Shown here one piece after another: positions 1 through 8,335 of a DNA stretch of 64,000 bases. Below the pieces are notes generated by a model, which had not been told where the DNA came from, did not search any database, and worked only from the letters and a program-made list of their open reading frames with translations. Both the position numbers and the translations under genes were made by a program. How positions within the stretch are numbered: the first letter of the stretch is position 1; the number at the start of each line of letters is the position of its first letter. Location: contig NZ_JACVHC010000009.1 of assembly GCF_017976235.1 (NCBI RefSeq), forward strand, positions 124,001-188,000, in the 5' to 3' direction. The stretch is from Pseudomonas anatoliensis (GTDB taxonomy: Bacteria; Pseudomonadota; Gammaproteobacteria; Pseudomonadales; Pseudomonadaceae).

Positions 1-465
1 GTGGTCGATCAGCGTCAACTCGACAACGTGCTGCGCTACATCAGCATCGGTCGCGAGCAGGGCGCCGAGCTGATTGCCGGTGGCCAGCGCACCCTTGAAG
101 AAACCGGTGGCCTGTACGTGCAACCGGCGATTTTCGACGGCGTGACCAACGCCATGACCATCGCTCAGGAAGAAATTTTCGGCCCGGTACTGTCGCTGAT
201 CACCTTCGACACCGTTGAAGAAGCGCTGCAGATCGCCAACGACAGCATCTTCGGCCTCGCCGCCGGCGTCTGGACCAGCAACCTGAGCAAGGCGCACACC
301 TTCGCTCGTGGCCTGCGTGCCGGCAGCGTCTGGGTCAACCAGTACGACGGCGGCGACATGACCGCGCCGTTCGGTGGCTTCAAACAGTCGGGCAACGGTC
401 GCGATAAATCGCTGCACGCATTCGACAAGTACACCGAGCTGAAAGCGACCTGGATCAAGCTCTAA
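1..465 (+). CDS. aldehyde dehydrogenase, C-terminal part (cut by window start)
   Basis: Last 154 residues of an NAD(P)-dependent aldehyde dehydrogenase; the gene starts before the window. The EEIFGP segment (fragment residues 57-62), the FGLAAGVWT stretch and the terminal APFGGFKQSGNGRDKS segment are family hallmarks. The catalytic Cys and Glu should lie upstream and cannot be checked. The PuuB-type oxidase gene follows after 52 nt on the same strand, so the likely substrate is an aminoaldehyde from polyamine breakdown (gamma-glutamyl-gamma-aminobutyraldehyde or 4-aminobutyraldehyde; PuuC or KauB type). The family call is firm; the substrate is inferred from context. Confidence 0.88.
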   Translation: MVDQRQLDNVLRYISIGREQGAELIAGGQRTLEETGGLYVQPAIFDGVTNAMTIAQEEIFGPVLSLITFDTVEEALQIANDSIFGLAAGVWTSNLSKAHTFARGLRAGSVWVNQYDGGDMTAPFGGFKQSGNGRDKSLHAFDKYTELKATWIKL

Positions 466-517
466 CTCTTTTACAGCGGCGGTTGCTGGCGTGTGCCGGC
501 GACCCGCGGAGAACCCT

Positions 518-1801
518 ATGAAACAACAACACGTAAACAGCTACTACGCCGCCACTCGCAACGAAGTCATCGACTTTCCGACCCTCGAAGAAGCGGTGGA
601 TTGCGACGTCTGCATCATCGGCGCCGGCTACACCGGTCTTTCCTCGGCACTGTTCCTCGCCGAGGCTGGTTATAAAGTCACGGTGCTGGAAGCGGCGAAA
701 GTCGGCTACGGCGCGAGCGGCCGTAACGGCGGGCAACTGGTTAACTCCTACAGCCGCGACGTCGACGTGATCGAAGAACGCTACGGCGACAAGACCGCGG
801 AAATCCTCGGCAGCATGATCTTCGAAGGCGCCGACATCATTCGTTCGCGCATCAAGCAATACGACATCAAATGCGACTACCGTCCGGGCGGTATCTTCGC
901 GGCGATGAACAAGAAACAACTGAATGGCCTGGCCGAGCAGAAGAAAAACTGGGAACGCTACGGCAACCGCAATCTGAAGATGCTCGACGCTGCGGACATT
1001 CGTCGCGAAGTCGGCTCGGATGCGTACGTTGGTGGCTTGCTCGACTTGCAGGGCGGCCACGTTCACCCACTGAACCTGGCCCTCGGTGAAGCCGCAGCCA
1101 TCGTCAGTTTGGGCGGCAAGATCTACGAACAATCGGCCGCGGTGGAAATCACCTACGGCGAGCCCAATGTCGTGCGCACTGCCAAAGGTCTGGTGCGCGC
1201 CAAGTACCTGTTGATCGCTGGTAACGCCTACCTGCCGCAAGGCCTCGACAACCGCGTGACCGCGAAAAGCATGCCGTGCGGCTCGCAGATCGTCGTCACC
1301 GAACCGTTGACCGAGAAACAGGCTCGCAGCCTGATCACCAACAACTACTGCGTCGAAGACTGCAACTATCTGCTCGACTACTACCGCCTCACCGCCGACA
1401 ACCGTTTGCTTTACGGCGGCGGGGTGGTCTATGGCGCGCGTGAGCCGGACGACATCGAACAACTGATCCGCCCGAAGATCCTCAAGACCTTCCCGCAGCT
1501 CAAAGACGTGAAAATCGACTACCGCTGGACCGGCAATTTCCTGCTGACCATGTCACGCATGCCGCAATTCGGCCGCATCGAGAAAAACGCCTACTACATG
1601 CAGGGCTACAGTGGCCACGGCGTCACTTGCTCGCACCTGGCCGGCAAACTGATTTCGGAGATGATCCGTGGCGATGCCGAACGCTTTGACGCGTTCGCGT
1701 CCTTGCCACACATGCCAATGCTCGGCGGCCGCACCTTCTCAGCCCCACTGACCGCACTCGGCGCCGTCTACTACTCACTGCGCGACCGCTTCGGCATCTA
1801 A
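518..1801 (+). CDS. FAD-dependent gamma-glutamylputrescine oxidase-type protein (PuuB family), copy 1
   Basis: A 427-residue DAO-family flavin amine oxidase. The ADP-binding signature GAGYTG is at residues 35-40, followed by the E of VLEA and the YGASGRNGGQ motif typical of PuuB/OrdL oxidases. The C-terminal half has GYSGHG near the flavin site. The ATG at 518 was chosen because an AG-rich stretch lies just upstream and the protein then has the usual family length; an earlier GTG at 491 would add nine untypical residues. It probably oxidises gamma-glutamylputrescine (or a related polyamine or amine) to the aldehyde used by the preceding dehydrogenase. A second protein of identical length lies at 16922-18205. 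Confidence 0.87.
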   Translation: MKQQHVNSYYAATRNEVIDFPTLEEAVDCDVCIIGAGYTGLSSALFLAEAGYKVTVLEAAKVGYGASGRNGGQLVNSYSRDVDVIEERYGDKTAEILGSMIFEGADIIRSRIKQYDIKCDYRPGGIFAAMNKKQLNGLAEQKKNWERYGNRNLKMLDAADIRREVGSDAYVGGLLDLQGGHVHPLNLALGEAAAIVSLGGKIYEQSAAVEITYGEPNVVRTAKGLVRAKYLLIAGNAYLPQGLDNRVTAKSMPCGSQIVVTEPLTEKQARSLITNNYCVEDCNYLLDYYRLTADNRLLYGGGVVYGAREPDDIEQLIRPKILKTFPQLKDVKIDYRWTGNFLLTMSRMPQFGRIEKNAYYMQGYSGHGVTCSHLAGKLISEMIRGDAERFDAFASLPHMPMLGGRTFSAPLTALGAVYYSLRDRFGI

Positions 1802-1870
1802 GTTACCTCCCCGGCGGCGGCCCCAAGACCCCCGCCGGTTTTTCTTATCGCAACACCGCAGATATCCAAA

Positions 1871-2104
1871 TGTGGGAGCTGGCTTGCCAGCGATGGCGCC
1901 TGTAAAGACGCCATAACCCCCACTGACACACCAATGATCAAAATGTAGGAGTGAGCCTGCTCGCGATGAGGCCAGCCCAGCCACCATCCCTCCCACAGAA
2001 ACACCCCAATCCCTGTGGGAGCGAGCTTGCTCGCGAAGGCGGTCATCCAGTCAAAAATAATGGTGAATGTACCATCCAATCGCGAGCAGGCTCACTCCTA
2101 CAGG
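1871..2104. repeat. cluster of REP-type hairpin repeats
   Basis: Several partly inverted copies of the short Pseudomonas repeat whose core reads TGTGGGAGCTGGCTTGCCAG or variants (TGTAGGAGTGAGCCTGCTCG, TGTGGGAGCGAGCTTGCTCG). Heads are at about 1871, 1944 and 2013, and an inverted tail ends at 2104. They fill the gap between the oxidase and its regulator. No coding sequence is supported here. Confidence 0.85.
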
Positions 2105-2291
2105 TCCGTATTACCAAGGCAAGAAGGACTTTTGCCGCACCACCCATCGAACCTGCTGAGCAACACCACCAAACGTGATTTAATAGCCGCCTTTCACGGT
2201 TCCGGGACACGGGAGCAACGTGACCCGCGCCCCGGCGCGTCACCCGCCACCCACCCCCATCGCCCTTAAGTCGTTCTTACATAAGGCAGTC

Positions 2292-2840
2292 ATGGATACG
2301 GGTTCTCGACTCAAACTAGTACGCGAAAGCTACAAACTCTCCCAGCGCGAGCTGGCCCGGCGTAGCGGCGTGACCAATGCCACCATCTCCCTGATCGAAC
2401 AGAATCGCGTCAGCCCCTCCGTCAGCTCATTGAAAAAGCTGCTCGAAGGCATCCCGATGTCCCTGGCCGACTTCTTCACTTTCGACCAGCCGCCACGCGA
2501 ACATCAATACGTCTTCCGTGCCAACGAACAGCCCGACCTCGGCCGCCACGGCCTGCGCCTGCTGCTGATCGGCGCCTCAGTCCCGAGCCGCCAGATGCGC
2601 CTGCTGCGCGAGCAATACGCACCGGGCGCGAGTTCCGGGGAAGAGCCGATTGTTCACTCGGAAGGTGAGGAGTGTGGGTTGGTGACGCGCGGGACGGTTG
2701 AGTTGACCGTGGATGGCTCGGTGAGCGTGTTGAATGCCGGAGATGGGTATTACTTTCCGACGACGTTGCCGCATAAGTTTCGCAATATCGGGGCGGATGA
2801 GGCTGAGATTATTAGTGCGAATACGCCTGCTAACTTCTGA
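2292..2840 (+). CDS. XRE-cupin transcriptional regulator, PuuR/PauR type
   Basis: A 182-residue regulator. A Cro/C1-type helix-turn-helix covers residues 5-60 (LSQRELARRSGVTNATISLIEQ) and a cupin sensor domain fills the C-terminal 80 residues (VHSEGEECGLVTRGTVEL, then GDGYYFP). This architecture and length match PuuR of enteric bacteria and PauR of P. aeruginosa, which repress polyamine catabolism genes. The ATG at 2292 places the HTH directly at the N-terminus; an upstream in-frame GTG at 2220 would add 24 low-complexity residues. It follows the ALDH and oxidase genes, so it is the likely local repressor, with a polyamine or derivative bound by the cupin (inference). Confidence 0.86.
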   Translation: MDTGSRLKLVRESYKLSQRELARRSGVTNATISLIEQNRVSPSVSSLKKLLEGIPMSLADFFTFDQPPREHQYVFRANEQPDLGRHGLRLLLIGASVPSRQMRLLREQYAPGASSGEEPIVHSEGEECGLVTRGTVELTVDGSVSVLNAGDGYYFPTTLPHKFRNIGADEAEIISANTPANF

Positions 2841-2872
2841 TCGCTGTTTAAATTAGGCACACGTTGTGAATA

Positions 2873-2907
2873 AATCCGACACCTTTTACTGGGTTTCGGA
2901 TTTTTTT
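2873..2907 (+). terminator. rho-independent terminator after the PuuR-type gene
   Basis: AATCCGA at 2873-2879 pairs with TCGGATT at 2896-2902, and a run of T follows. It lies 33 bases past the regulator's stop codon. Confidence 0.7.
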
Positions 2908-3104
2908 GCGTGGATGAAATGTTTGTAGGGGGCAGGGTTTTGGTTTGTAGGAAGGTTCTGAATGGGTGCGCGATGAGGCGAGGTTAAGGATGTAATGGCT
3001 CTTCTGGCATGTTTACATTGCGTGGTGGTTGATCTTAAGCCTTTTTTGATTTTCCGTAGAGCTTGGTTTTTTTTGGGTGTTATAGCTATGTGAGGGAGCG
3101 GGCT

Positions 3105-3536
3105 GTGCAATTAAATGATCTTCGGTGTTTATCTCGTGTTTATTGTCTAATTCTTGCTTCTTCACTTTTCTGGAGTGTAATGGTCTTAAACTGTATTGGT
3201 CAGTTTATAAATCTTGAGGGAGACCTGAGCTGGGTAGTGTTTTTTGTTGTTTTTGCTCTATTTGCTTTGCATGGTTTTATTTTTTCTGTTCCATCGCTTC
3301 GCAATATTTTCGATGGGAAAGTGATTGAAGAAAAGCACTATAACTTACGACGGGTGTTAATCGAAATAGTCTTTTTATCTGGAATATTGGCCATTGCTTT
3401 TGTTCCTTTTATGATGGGGTTTGATTTTTTTGATGGTGTTTCGTACTGGGTAGTAGCGTCTTTTCTGTTTGTTTCTTTTCTTGGGTCGTTTTGCTATTTA
3501 AGCTTTTTTCAGCGTTTGTTTCGCTCTCGCCGTTGA
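3105..3536 (+). CDS. small four-helix membrane protein of unknown function
   Basis: A 143-residue, strongly hydrophobic protein with four predicted membrane helices (about residues 11-33, 42-62, 84-105 and 112-134) and a basic tail ending FQRLFRSRR. The GTG at 3105 has AGGGAG at 3093-3098; an upstream TTG at 3063 lacks a ribosome-binding site. The gene is much more AT-rich than its neighbours, which suggests transfer. It converges on the DUF4225 gene with only 16 nt between the stop codons. I do not recognise the family. Topology and orientation resemble immunity proteins of pore-forming colicins, so it may protect against the DUF4225 protein; that is inference. Confidence 0.6.
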   Translation: MQLNDLRCLSRVYCLILASSLFWSVMVLNCIGQFINLEGDLSWVVFFVVFALFALHGFIFSVPSLRNIFDGKVIEEKHYNLRRVLIEIVFLSGILAIAFVPFMMGFDFFDGVSYWVVASFLFVSFLGSFCYLSFFQRLFRSRR

Positions 3537-3552
3537 CGGGCTGGTTTTGTGA

Positions 3553-4236
3553 CTACTGTTCAAGGCCTGATTCTCTGATTGAGTTCAGCGTGAAGCTGTC
3601 GGTTAAAGCTTCGAATGCTAGGGTTAGTGTTCCCATTTGCTTGTGGGCCCGTTGGTGGTTTATAGGGTCTCTATTGAAGAGTTGCACCGAGTCTGGCTTT
3701 CGGACGAGATGTATCATGCCTCGAATAGATAGATAGAGATCCACGCTGTAATAGGTAAGATTACCGTGTTTGATGCCAAAAACGTTCTGATAACCCATCC
3801 TGATAGGCCCGACAACACTTGGTTTATCGGGGCCGTTGAAGATGTTCCCCACACCCTCAAAAATGTTGTTGACGCCGTGCCCGATTAAGGCGATGCCCGT
3901 AACGCCAGCTTTACCTCGGGTGGCTCCAATCGCTAAGGCGCCAGCCTGAAGTTGCATGCTTCCCGCAGCGATAGTCACTCCATTCTGAAAATAAAACATG
4001 GATGTGGTAGAAAGTTCTGAGTACTCCTCCCTAAGCTCCTGCAACCCTTGTTTGGCACTAATAATACCTTCATCAACAGCCCGAATAATTTCATTCGCAT
4101 AGGACGAAACGATCTCGCTAAATCGCAGCTGATTGAAACTGTCATACAGTTGAGTCGCGCCGATCTGGCACCCGAATGCGACCAGATCGGAAGCAGCCCG
4201 GGTAACGTCGTTGATGTCACACGAATCCTCATTCAT
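3553..4236 (-). CDS. DUF4225-type protein, possible Hcp-linked effector
   Basis: A 227-residue protein resembling DUF4225 proteins that accompany Hcp genes in Pseudomonas. The N-terminal 75 residues are helical and acidic. Residues 81-130 form a long Gly/Ala-rich hydrophobic segment with a short polar turn (TRGKAG near 107), like a membrane-inserting hairpin. The start at 4236 lies inside the end of hcp (8-nt overlap) and has GGGG about 8 nt upstream; the ATG at 4242 is too close to that site. Translational coupling to hcp suggests delivery with or by Hcp through a type VI secretion system. Toxicity and pore formation are inferred, not shown. Confidence 0.68.
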   Translation of the reverse strand: MNEDSCDINDVTRAASDLVAFGCQIGATQLYDSFNQLRFSEIVSSYANEIIRAVDEGIISAKQGLQELREEYSELSTTSMFYFQNGVTIAAGSMQLQAGALAIGATRGKAGVTGIALIGHGVNNIFEGVGNIFNGPDKPSVVGPIRMGYQNVFGIKHGNLTYYSVDLYLSIRGMIHLVRKPDSVQLFNRDPINHQRAHKQMGTLTLAFEALTDSFTLNSIRESGLEQ

Positions 4237-4729
4237 CGTCATTTCCCCAAGTGCTGAAACCGCACGTGCCTGCCTGGATATGTGTCCAGCTGATTTCGCG
4301 ATAAGTAAACGACACCAATTCTTGCGGCTGGGCGTCGTTCAAATGGATGGCGTGGGGAACCTGGAGGTTGATGTGTGCGATTTTTGCGCCGGTTATGTGG
4401 ATTTTGAAGTACTTGTCCTGTGTGCCAGCGGGGGAGGTTCGGTAGAAGAAGATTGTGCAGTCCAGCACTTCACGCTCATGAAGTGCGGCGGACAATAGTG
4501 GTGAGGATTTGTCGATGTTCTTGGTGATCATGATCGGCAGGTGTTTGCCACGGTCAGCGGTAACGCCGCTGTTATTGCCGGTGGTCATGTTATGCGAGTA
4601 GGCCAGTACCATTATTTCGTCAAGGTGACCCAGTTGGCACTTGTTGCCGATGGAATTAGTGTCGGAACAACCGGCGGAGATCAGTCCTTGTCGGTTTCCG
4701 GTAATGCTCATGTAACTGTGGTTGGCCAT
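4229..4729 (-). CDS. hcp: Hcp family type VI secretion tube protein
   Basis: A 166-residue Hcp1-family protein. It shows the family's typical beginning (NHSYMSITGNRQG), a central HLDEIMVLAYSHNMT-type strand, the KSSPLLSAALHERE segment and the C-terminal VSFTYREISWTH segment. Hcp rings stack into the inner tube of the T6SS and carry small effectors in the lumen. No other T6SS structural gene is nearby, so this is an orphan hcp cassette. It overlaps the downstream DUF4225 gene by 8 nt. Both genes are AT-richer than the surrounding core. Confidence 0.88.
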   Translation of the reverse strand: MANHSYMSITGNRQGLISAGCSDTNSIGNKCQLGHLDEIMVLAYSHNMTTGNNSGVTADRGKHLPIMITKNIDKSSPLLSAALHEREVLDCTIFFYRTSPAGTQDKYFKIHITGAKIAHINLQVPHAIHLNDAQPQELVSFTYREISWTHIQAGTCGFSTWGNDDE

Positions 4730-5270
4730 GGATGCTCTGCTTTATTGAATGGAAAACTCTTGTTTGAAGAGTAACCGTCAACTAAAGCCGGAACAGTGAG
4801 GCGTCGGTTCGCTGTTGATGATGTTCAGACGCGTCTTACAAGGGGCGCGGAAGTCAGGAGGTGATTATTCCGAAGTGTCAACGAGGTTGATGAGTAGGAC
4901 GAGGTTGTCGGTGGCGGGGTGGGACATGTGGGCGTAGTGGTGGAGCGGTTTGTCTGTCGGTATAAGTAAAACTTCCTCGTATCTTTGAGAGAAGCTACTG
5001 CCATTCGCTGCGAATCGAAGGGTGGTAGCTATGTGCGGGTTCGCAGACCGAGGATACGAGGAACCCGGCAGATCCGAAGATCTCCCACACACAGCCACCA
5101 TTGAACGGATTTCGGACGCGGGTGCGACCGCCACCGTTTTTGGGGGCGCTAGGTTACTACACGTATCGTCAGGGCTGCGAAACCCTGTTGCTGAAAATCT
5201 TGTCAGCGACAGCCCAACTCTAGGCAGCAATTGCAAAAGCCACAACCGACCTGTAGGACGCAACCAGCAC
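4730..5270. other. gene-free stretch with a probable structured repeat element
   Basis: No gene is supported here. About 4865-5240 has the look of an interspersed Pseudomonas element: open frames on both strands with untypical composition, and short self-complementary blocks such as GGGTTCGCAGACC and, near 5180, AGGGCTGCGAAACCCTG. From memory, similar stretches recur in P. fluorescens and P. putida genomes, but I could not search. The bases just upstream of hcp should hold its promoter; I cannot place it. Confidence 0.4.
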
Positions 5271-5271
5271 C

Positions 5272-5403
5272 CTGTGGCGAGGGGATTTATCCCCGTTCGG
5301 CGACGCAGTCGTCGTAAACCGGCGCCCACGGTGTGTCAGAAGAATCTGGCTCACGAGTTTGGGGTCGCTTCGCTACCCGTCCGGGATGAATCCCCTCACC
5401 ACA
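5272..5403. repeat. inverted REP pair of the TGGCGAGGGGATTTATCCCC class
   Basis: The head is CTGTGGCGAGGGGATTTATC at 5272 and the inverted partner, ATGAATCCCCTCACCACAAG, ends at 5403. The pair flanks a GC-rich spacer. The same class recurs at 13901, 19861 and 58868. Confidence 0.8.
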
Positions 5404-5582
5404 AGGGGTGTTTTCCTACGCGCTTTTCAGACTTCAAATTCGGTCAAATCTCAAATCATGGCTTTGCATCCCGTTCGGAACTTTCCTAAAAAACGATGTC
5501 AATTTGATGGCGTGTCGCGACGCTCATTTTGAACGGATCAAGCAGTGCCAGGCTGATTCCTGGCAATCCAAGGAAGTGTGAG

Positions 5583-6005
5583 ATGAAACTGATTTTTGCG
5601 ATGTTGTTGATGTTCAGCGGTTACGCTTTTGCCGGTTGCGGCAATATTGATGACCATGACCAACGTGCCTATTGCTATGCGCGCGAGAGCGGTGGGAGTT
5701 GCGGCAACATTGAGGATCATGATTTGCGTGAACGCTGCAATGCGGAAAATGGCAATGGCTCGTGTGGCAACATTGCTGATCACGACCAGCGAGCCTATTG
5801 CAATGCCAGAAAGAGCGGTGGCAGTTGCGGCAATATCGATAATCATGATTTGCGCGAGCGCTGCAACGCCGAAAACGGCAACGGCTCTTGCGGCAACATT
5901 GCTGATAGCGACCAGCGTGCTTTTTGCAACGCCATGAAAGGCAATGGCAGTTGCGGCAATATCAGCAACCACGACTTGCGGACACAGTGTGATGCGAAAC
6001 GTTGA
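5583..6005 (+). CDS. secreted protein of six 21-residue cysteine repeats
   Basis: A 140-residue protein. An N-terminal signal peptide (MKLIFAMLLMFSGYAFA) is followed by six head-to-tail 21-residue repeats of the form CGNIxxHDxRxxCxAxxxxGS, the last one shortened. Each repeat has two Cys in a CX11C spacing, giving twelve in the mature protein. The repeats alternate between HDQRAYC and HDLRERC versions, so the real unit of duplication is 42 residues. The ATG at 5583 follows AGGAAG at a good distance. I do not recognise the family. Periplasmic or secreted, disulfide-rich, and possibly metal- or ligand-binding through His/Asp/Cys (inference). Confidence 0.75.
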   Translation: MKLIFAMLLMFSGYAFAGCGNIDDHDQRAYCYARESGGSCGNIEDHDLRERCNAENGNGSCGNIADHDQRAYCNARKSGGSCGNIDNHDLRERCNAENGNGSCGNIADSDQRAFCNAMKGNGSCGNISNHDLRTQCDAKR

Positions 6006-6044
6006 TGGGGTCATTTTGACCACGAGTGGTGCTTTCTAAGAAAT

Positions 6045-6069
6045 AGCCCGGCATTGCGCTGGGCTTTTT
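6045..6069 (+). terminator. rho-independent terminator after the cysteine-repeat gene
   Basis: AGCCCGGC at 6045-6052 pairs with GCTGGGCT at 6058-6065 around an ATTGC loop, and a T run follows. It could also serve the converging gene at 6105-6536. Confidence 0.75.
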
Positions 6070-6104
6070 CGTATTGAGTACTGCGGTTGTTTCTTTCGAA
6101 GCAG

Positions 6105-6536
6105 TTACTTCGCCTTCCAATTCCCCCCACCACTTTCACAATCAATCTTCGCCTGCCCCAAATCCTCCGCGCCGTAGTAATACGTGGTCACCTGCGCACC
6201 ATCCGGAATGTTCAACGCCTTGGCGTTTTTGTCCTTGCTGGTGGAGTGCGGGTTGGCGAGGGATTCCTGAGTGAGGGTGGCTATGCAAGTGGCCTGGTAG
6301 TGGTCGTCGCACTGCTGGACCTTTTTCTTGACCGCGTTGACCATGTCTTTGCTTTCATTGCTGCACGACCAGTCGATGGCGTTGACGGGCGTACCTTCGT
6401 ATTCATAGCAACTGTGTCCGGATACTGCCGGCACGGCGGAGCTGGAAGAACGGGTCTGGACGTCGCAGCCTTCGGCCATGACGCAGGTGGGAATGACGCT
6501 AAAGGTGGCGACCAGAAGCAGGAATCGAATGTTCAT
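6105..6536 (-). CDS. small secreted protein of unknown function
   Basis: A 143-residue protein with a clear signal peptide (MNIRFLLLVATFSVIPTCVMA) and Cys residues spread through the mature part (EGCDVQT, HSCYEYEG, DWSCSN, QQCDD, ATCIA, IDCESGG). The ATG at 6536 was chosen because it has GAGGAAA just upstream and begins the signal peptide; a longer frame adds 12 unlikely residues. It converges on the cysteine-repeat gene. Probably periplasmic; no domain is recognised. Confidence 0.65.
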   Translation of the reverse strand: MNIRFLLLVATFSVIPTCVMAEGCDVQTRSSSSAVPAVSGHSCYEYEGTPVNAIDWSCSNESKDMVNAVKKKVQQCDDHYQATCIATLTQESLANPHSTSKDKNAKALNIPDGAQVTTYYYGAEDLGQAKIDCESGGGNWKAK

Positions 6537-6758
6537 CGGTGTTTCCTCTTCAATGGCGCCGGTTCTGAGCATTCAGTTGGCGCTATAGGGTTTCGAGAGG
6601 GCGTAGATGACGGAGGTTCAATCGGGTTTTTCATTTGCACGGTTCGCGTAGACTGCGAAACAATCGGAAACATTCGACGCGCCCAAGGAGTGGAAATTGC
6701 CCATGATTGAAATCAGCAGTCGCAACGACTCTCCCGCCCCGCACCAACGGAGATGCTC

Positions 6759-7181
6759 ATGACTCAAACACTCGAACGCGCTATAGCCATCGCCGCAACG
6801 GCTCACGCCGGGCAGGTGGACAAGGGCGGGGCGCCGTACATTTTGCATCCGCTGAAGGTGATGCTGCGCATGACCACGCTGGAAGAACGCATCGTCGCGG
6901 TGCTGCACGATGTGGTCGAGGATTGCGAAATCAGTCTCGATGACCTTCGCAAGGAAGGTTTCAGCGAAGGCGTGCTTAGCGCGATCGAATCGGTGACCAA
7001 AGTGCCCGGCGAGTCCTACGAGGATTTCGTCGAACGCGCCGCGCAGAACCCGATCGGGCGGGTGGTGAAGCTGGCTGATCTGGAAGAGAACAGCGACCTC
7101 TCGCGGATAGCCTCGCCGAGTTGGGAGGATCTGGAGCGGATCGAAAAGTATAGGCGCGCGATTGGCCGGTTGCGCTCATAA
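6759..7181 (+). CDS. single-domain HD phosphohydrolase, RelA/SpoT-hydrolase like
   Basis: A 140-residue HD-domain protein resembling the hydrolase half of RelA/SpoT proteins and the stand-alone MESH1 type. Metal-site residues in order are His16 (HAGQ), His50-Asp51 in VLHDVVED, and Asp107 in VKLADLEENSD. The ATG at 6759 is preferred over 6753 because GGAG at 6749-6752 would abut the earlier codon. There is no synthetase, TGS or ACT domain. Possible (p)ppGpp or nucleotide pyrophosphohydrolase; the substrate is unproven. Confidence 0.75.
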   Translation: MTQTLERAIAIAATAHAGQVDKGGAPYILHPLKVMLRMTTLEERIVAVLHDVVEDCEISLDDLRKEGFSEGVLSAIESVTKVPGESYEDFVERAAQNPIGRVVKLADLEENSDLSRIASPSWEDLERIEKYRRAIGRLRS

Positions 7182-7198
7182 AACCACGCAATCCCCAT

Positions 7199-7277
7199 GT
7201 AGGAGCTGCCGAAGGCTGCGATCTTTTGATCTTTTTAAGAGCAAGATCAAAAGATCGCAGCCTTCGGCAGCTCCTAC
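7199..7277. repeat. REP hairpin, GTAGGAGCTGC...GATCTTTTGAT class
   Basis: A near-perfect long inverted repeat: GTAGGAGCTGCCGAAGGCTG and onward on one arm and its complement ending CAGCTCCTAC on the other, around a short loop near 7233-7244. The same class recurs throughout the window. Confidence 0.88.
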
Positions 7278-7310
7278 GGGGGATCGAGTTTAATTGCCAG
7301 GAAGGCATCT

Positions 7311-8330
7311 ATGAAATCCATTCTCTGTTTGTTGATCGCCGCCGGGTTTGGCGCGGTGTTGCAGTCCCTCGGCGTGCCTCACGGTTTGCTGTTGGGCTCG
7401 ATTCTTGTCACCGCATTGGTCGCCACTAAATCAGGTTTCGCACCCGTGACGCCTTATGGCTTGGGCTACATACAGGTGGCGCTGGGAATCGCCACAGGGC
7501 TGATGTTCGAGGCGTGGGACAGCGCGACGGCATCGGCCATGTTGCCGAGCCTTGGCGTGTTGCTGCTGTGTCTGATCGTGCAGATTACGTTGGCCGCGCT
7601 GTGGCTGACGCGCGGGGCAGGGTGGAATCGCACTGATGCATTGTTGGCGGTATACCCGGGCGCATTGGCAGCGGTTTTCGATTTGCTGGAGTCGGAAAAG
7701 GCCTCAAGCAAAGTCATCATCGTGCACCTGATGCGGCTGTTGCTGATCACCGTGCTGGTGAGTTTTTTGATTCCGGGACAGGCATCGGTGGTGGTGATTG
7801 AAAGCGCTCCGTTGACGACCGGGATGGCACTGACCGTGTTTGCGGTGATCGGCTTGAGTGTCGTGCTTGGACGCTTGCTGCTGGTGATCGGCGTGCCGGC
7901 GCCGTTTATGCTCACGGCGATCATCATCACGGCGGTTTTCGTCAAAGCAGGATGGCTACACGGTTTTCACATGCCGGACTGGAGCTTGAATCTGGCGGCA
8001 CTGATTCTGGGTGTACGAATCGGCTCGCGATTTCAGGGATTGGGCGTCAAGGAGTTGGGCCGGCATGGCCGCACGGCGCTGGTTTCGGTCGGGTTGATGA
8101 TCGTGGTCGCGGCGGCGTTTGCCGAAGTGGCGGCGCGATTGTTGGACAGTGATCCGCTGTCGCTGTGGCTTGCGTACATGCCGGGGGCGATCGAAACGAT
8201 TGCGATTGTCGCGTTCGCGGGCGGACTGAATGTGGTGTTTATCCTCACCCACCATTTGGCGCGGATGGTGCTGCTGCATTTTGCGCCGGCGTTGTTGGTG
8301 CAGGTGCGGCGGGTGCGTGAGGGGGCCTGA
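7311..8330 (+). CDS. AbrB-family integral membrane protein
   Basis: A 339-residue polytopic membrane protein of the AbrB/'ammonia monooxygenase' family (often annotated as a regulator, though it is a membrane protein). It shows the two-fold repeated pattern of the family: FGAVLQSLGVPHGLLLGSIL and GIATGLMFEAW in the first half, GVPAPFMLTAIIITAVF and a YMPGAIETIAIVAFAGG segment in the second. AGGAAGG sits eight bases before the ATG. Its function is unknown in most bacteria. Confidence 0.82.
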   Translation: MKSILCLLIAAGFGAVLQSLGVPHGLLLGSILVTALVATKSGFAPVTPYGLGYIQVALGIATGLMFEAWDSATASAMLPSLGVLLLCLIVQITLAALWLTRGAGWNRTDALLAVYPGALAAVFDLLESEKASSKVIIVHLMRLLLITVLVSFLIPGQASVVVIESAPLTTGMALTVFAVIGLSVVLGRLLLVIGVPAPFMLTAIIITAVFVKAGWLHGFHMPDWSLNLAALILGVRIGSRFQGLGVKELGRHGRTALVSVGLMIVVAAAFAEVAARLLDSDPLSLWLAYMPGAIETIAIVAFAGGLNVVFILTHHLARMVLLHFAPALLVQVRRVREGA

Positions 8331-8335
8331 ACGAA

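Noticed and set aside
4865..5329. 154-codon frame on the minus strand upstream of hcp
   Set aside because: No ribosome-binding site, composition unlike a protein, and it crosses a REP head and the repeat-like stretch.
3105..6536. Prophage or integrated element
   Set aside because: No integrase, attachment repeats, tRNA or phage structural genes; only local AT-richness.
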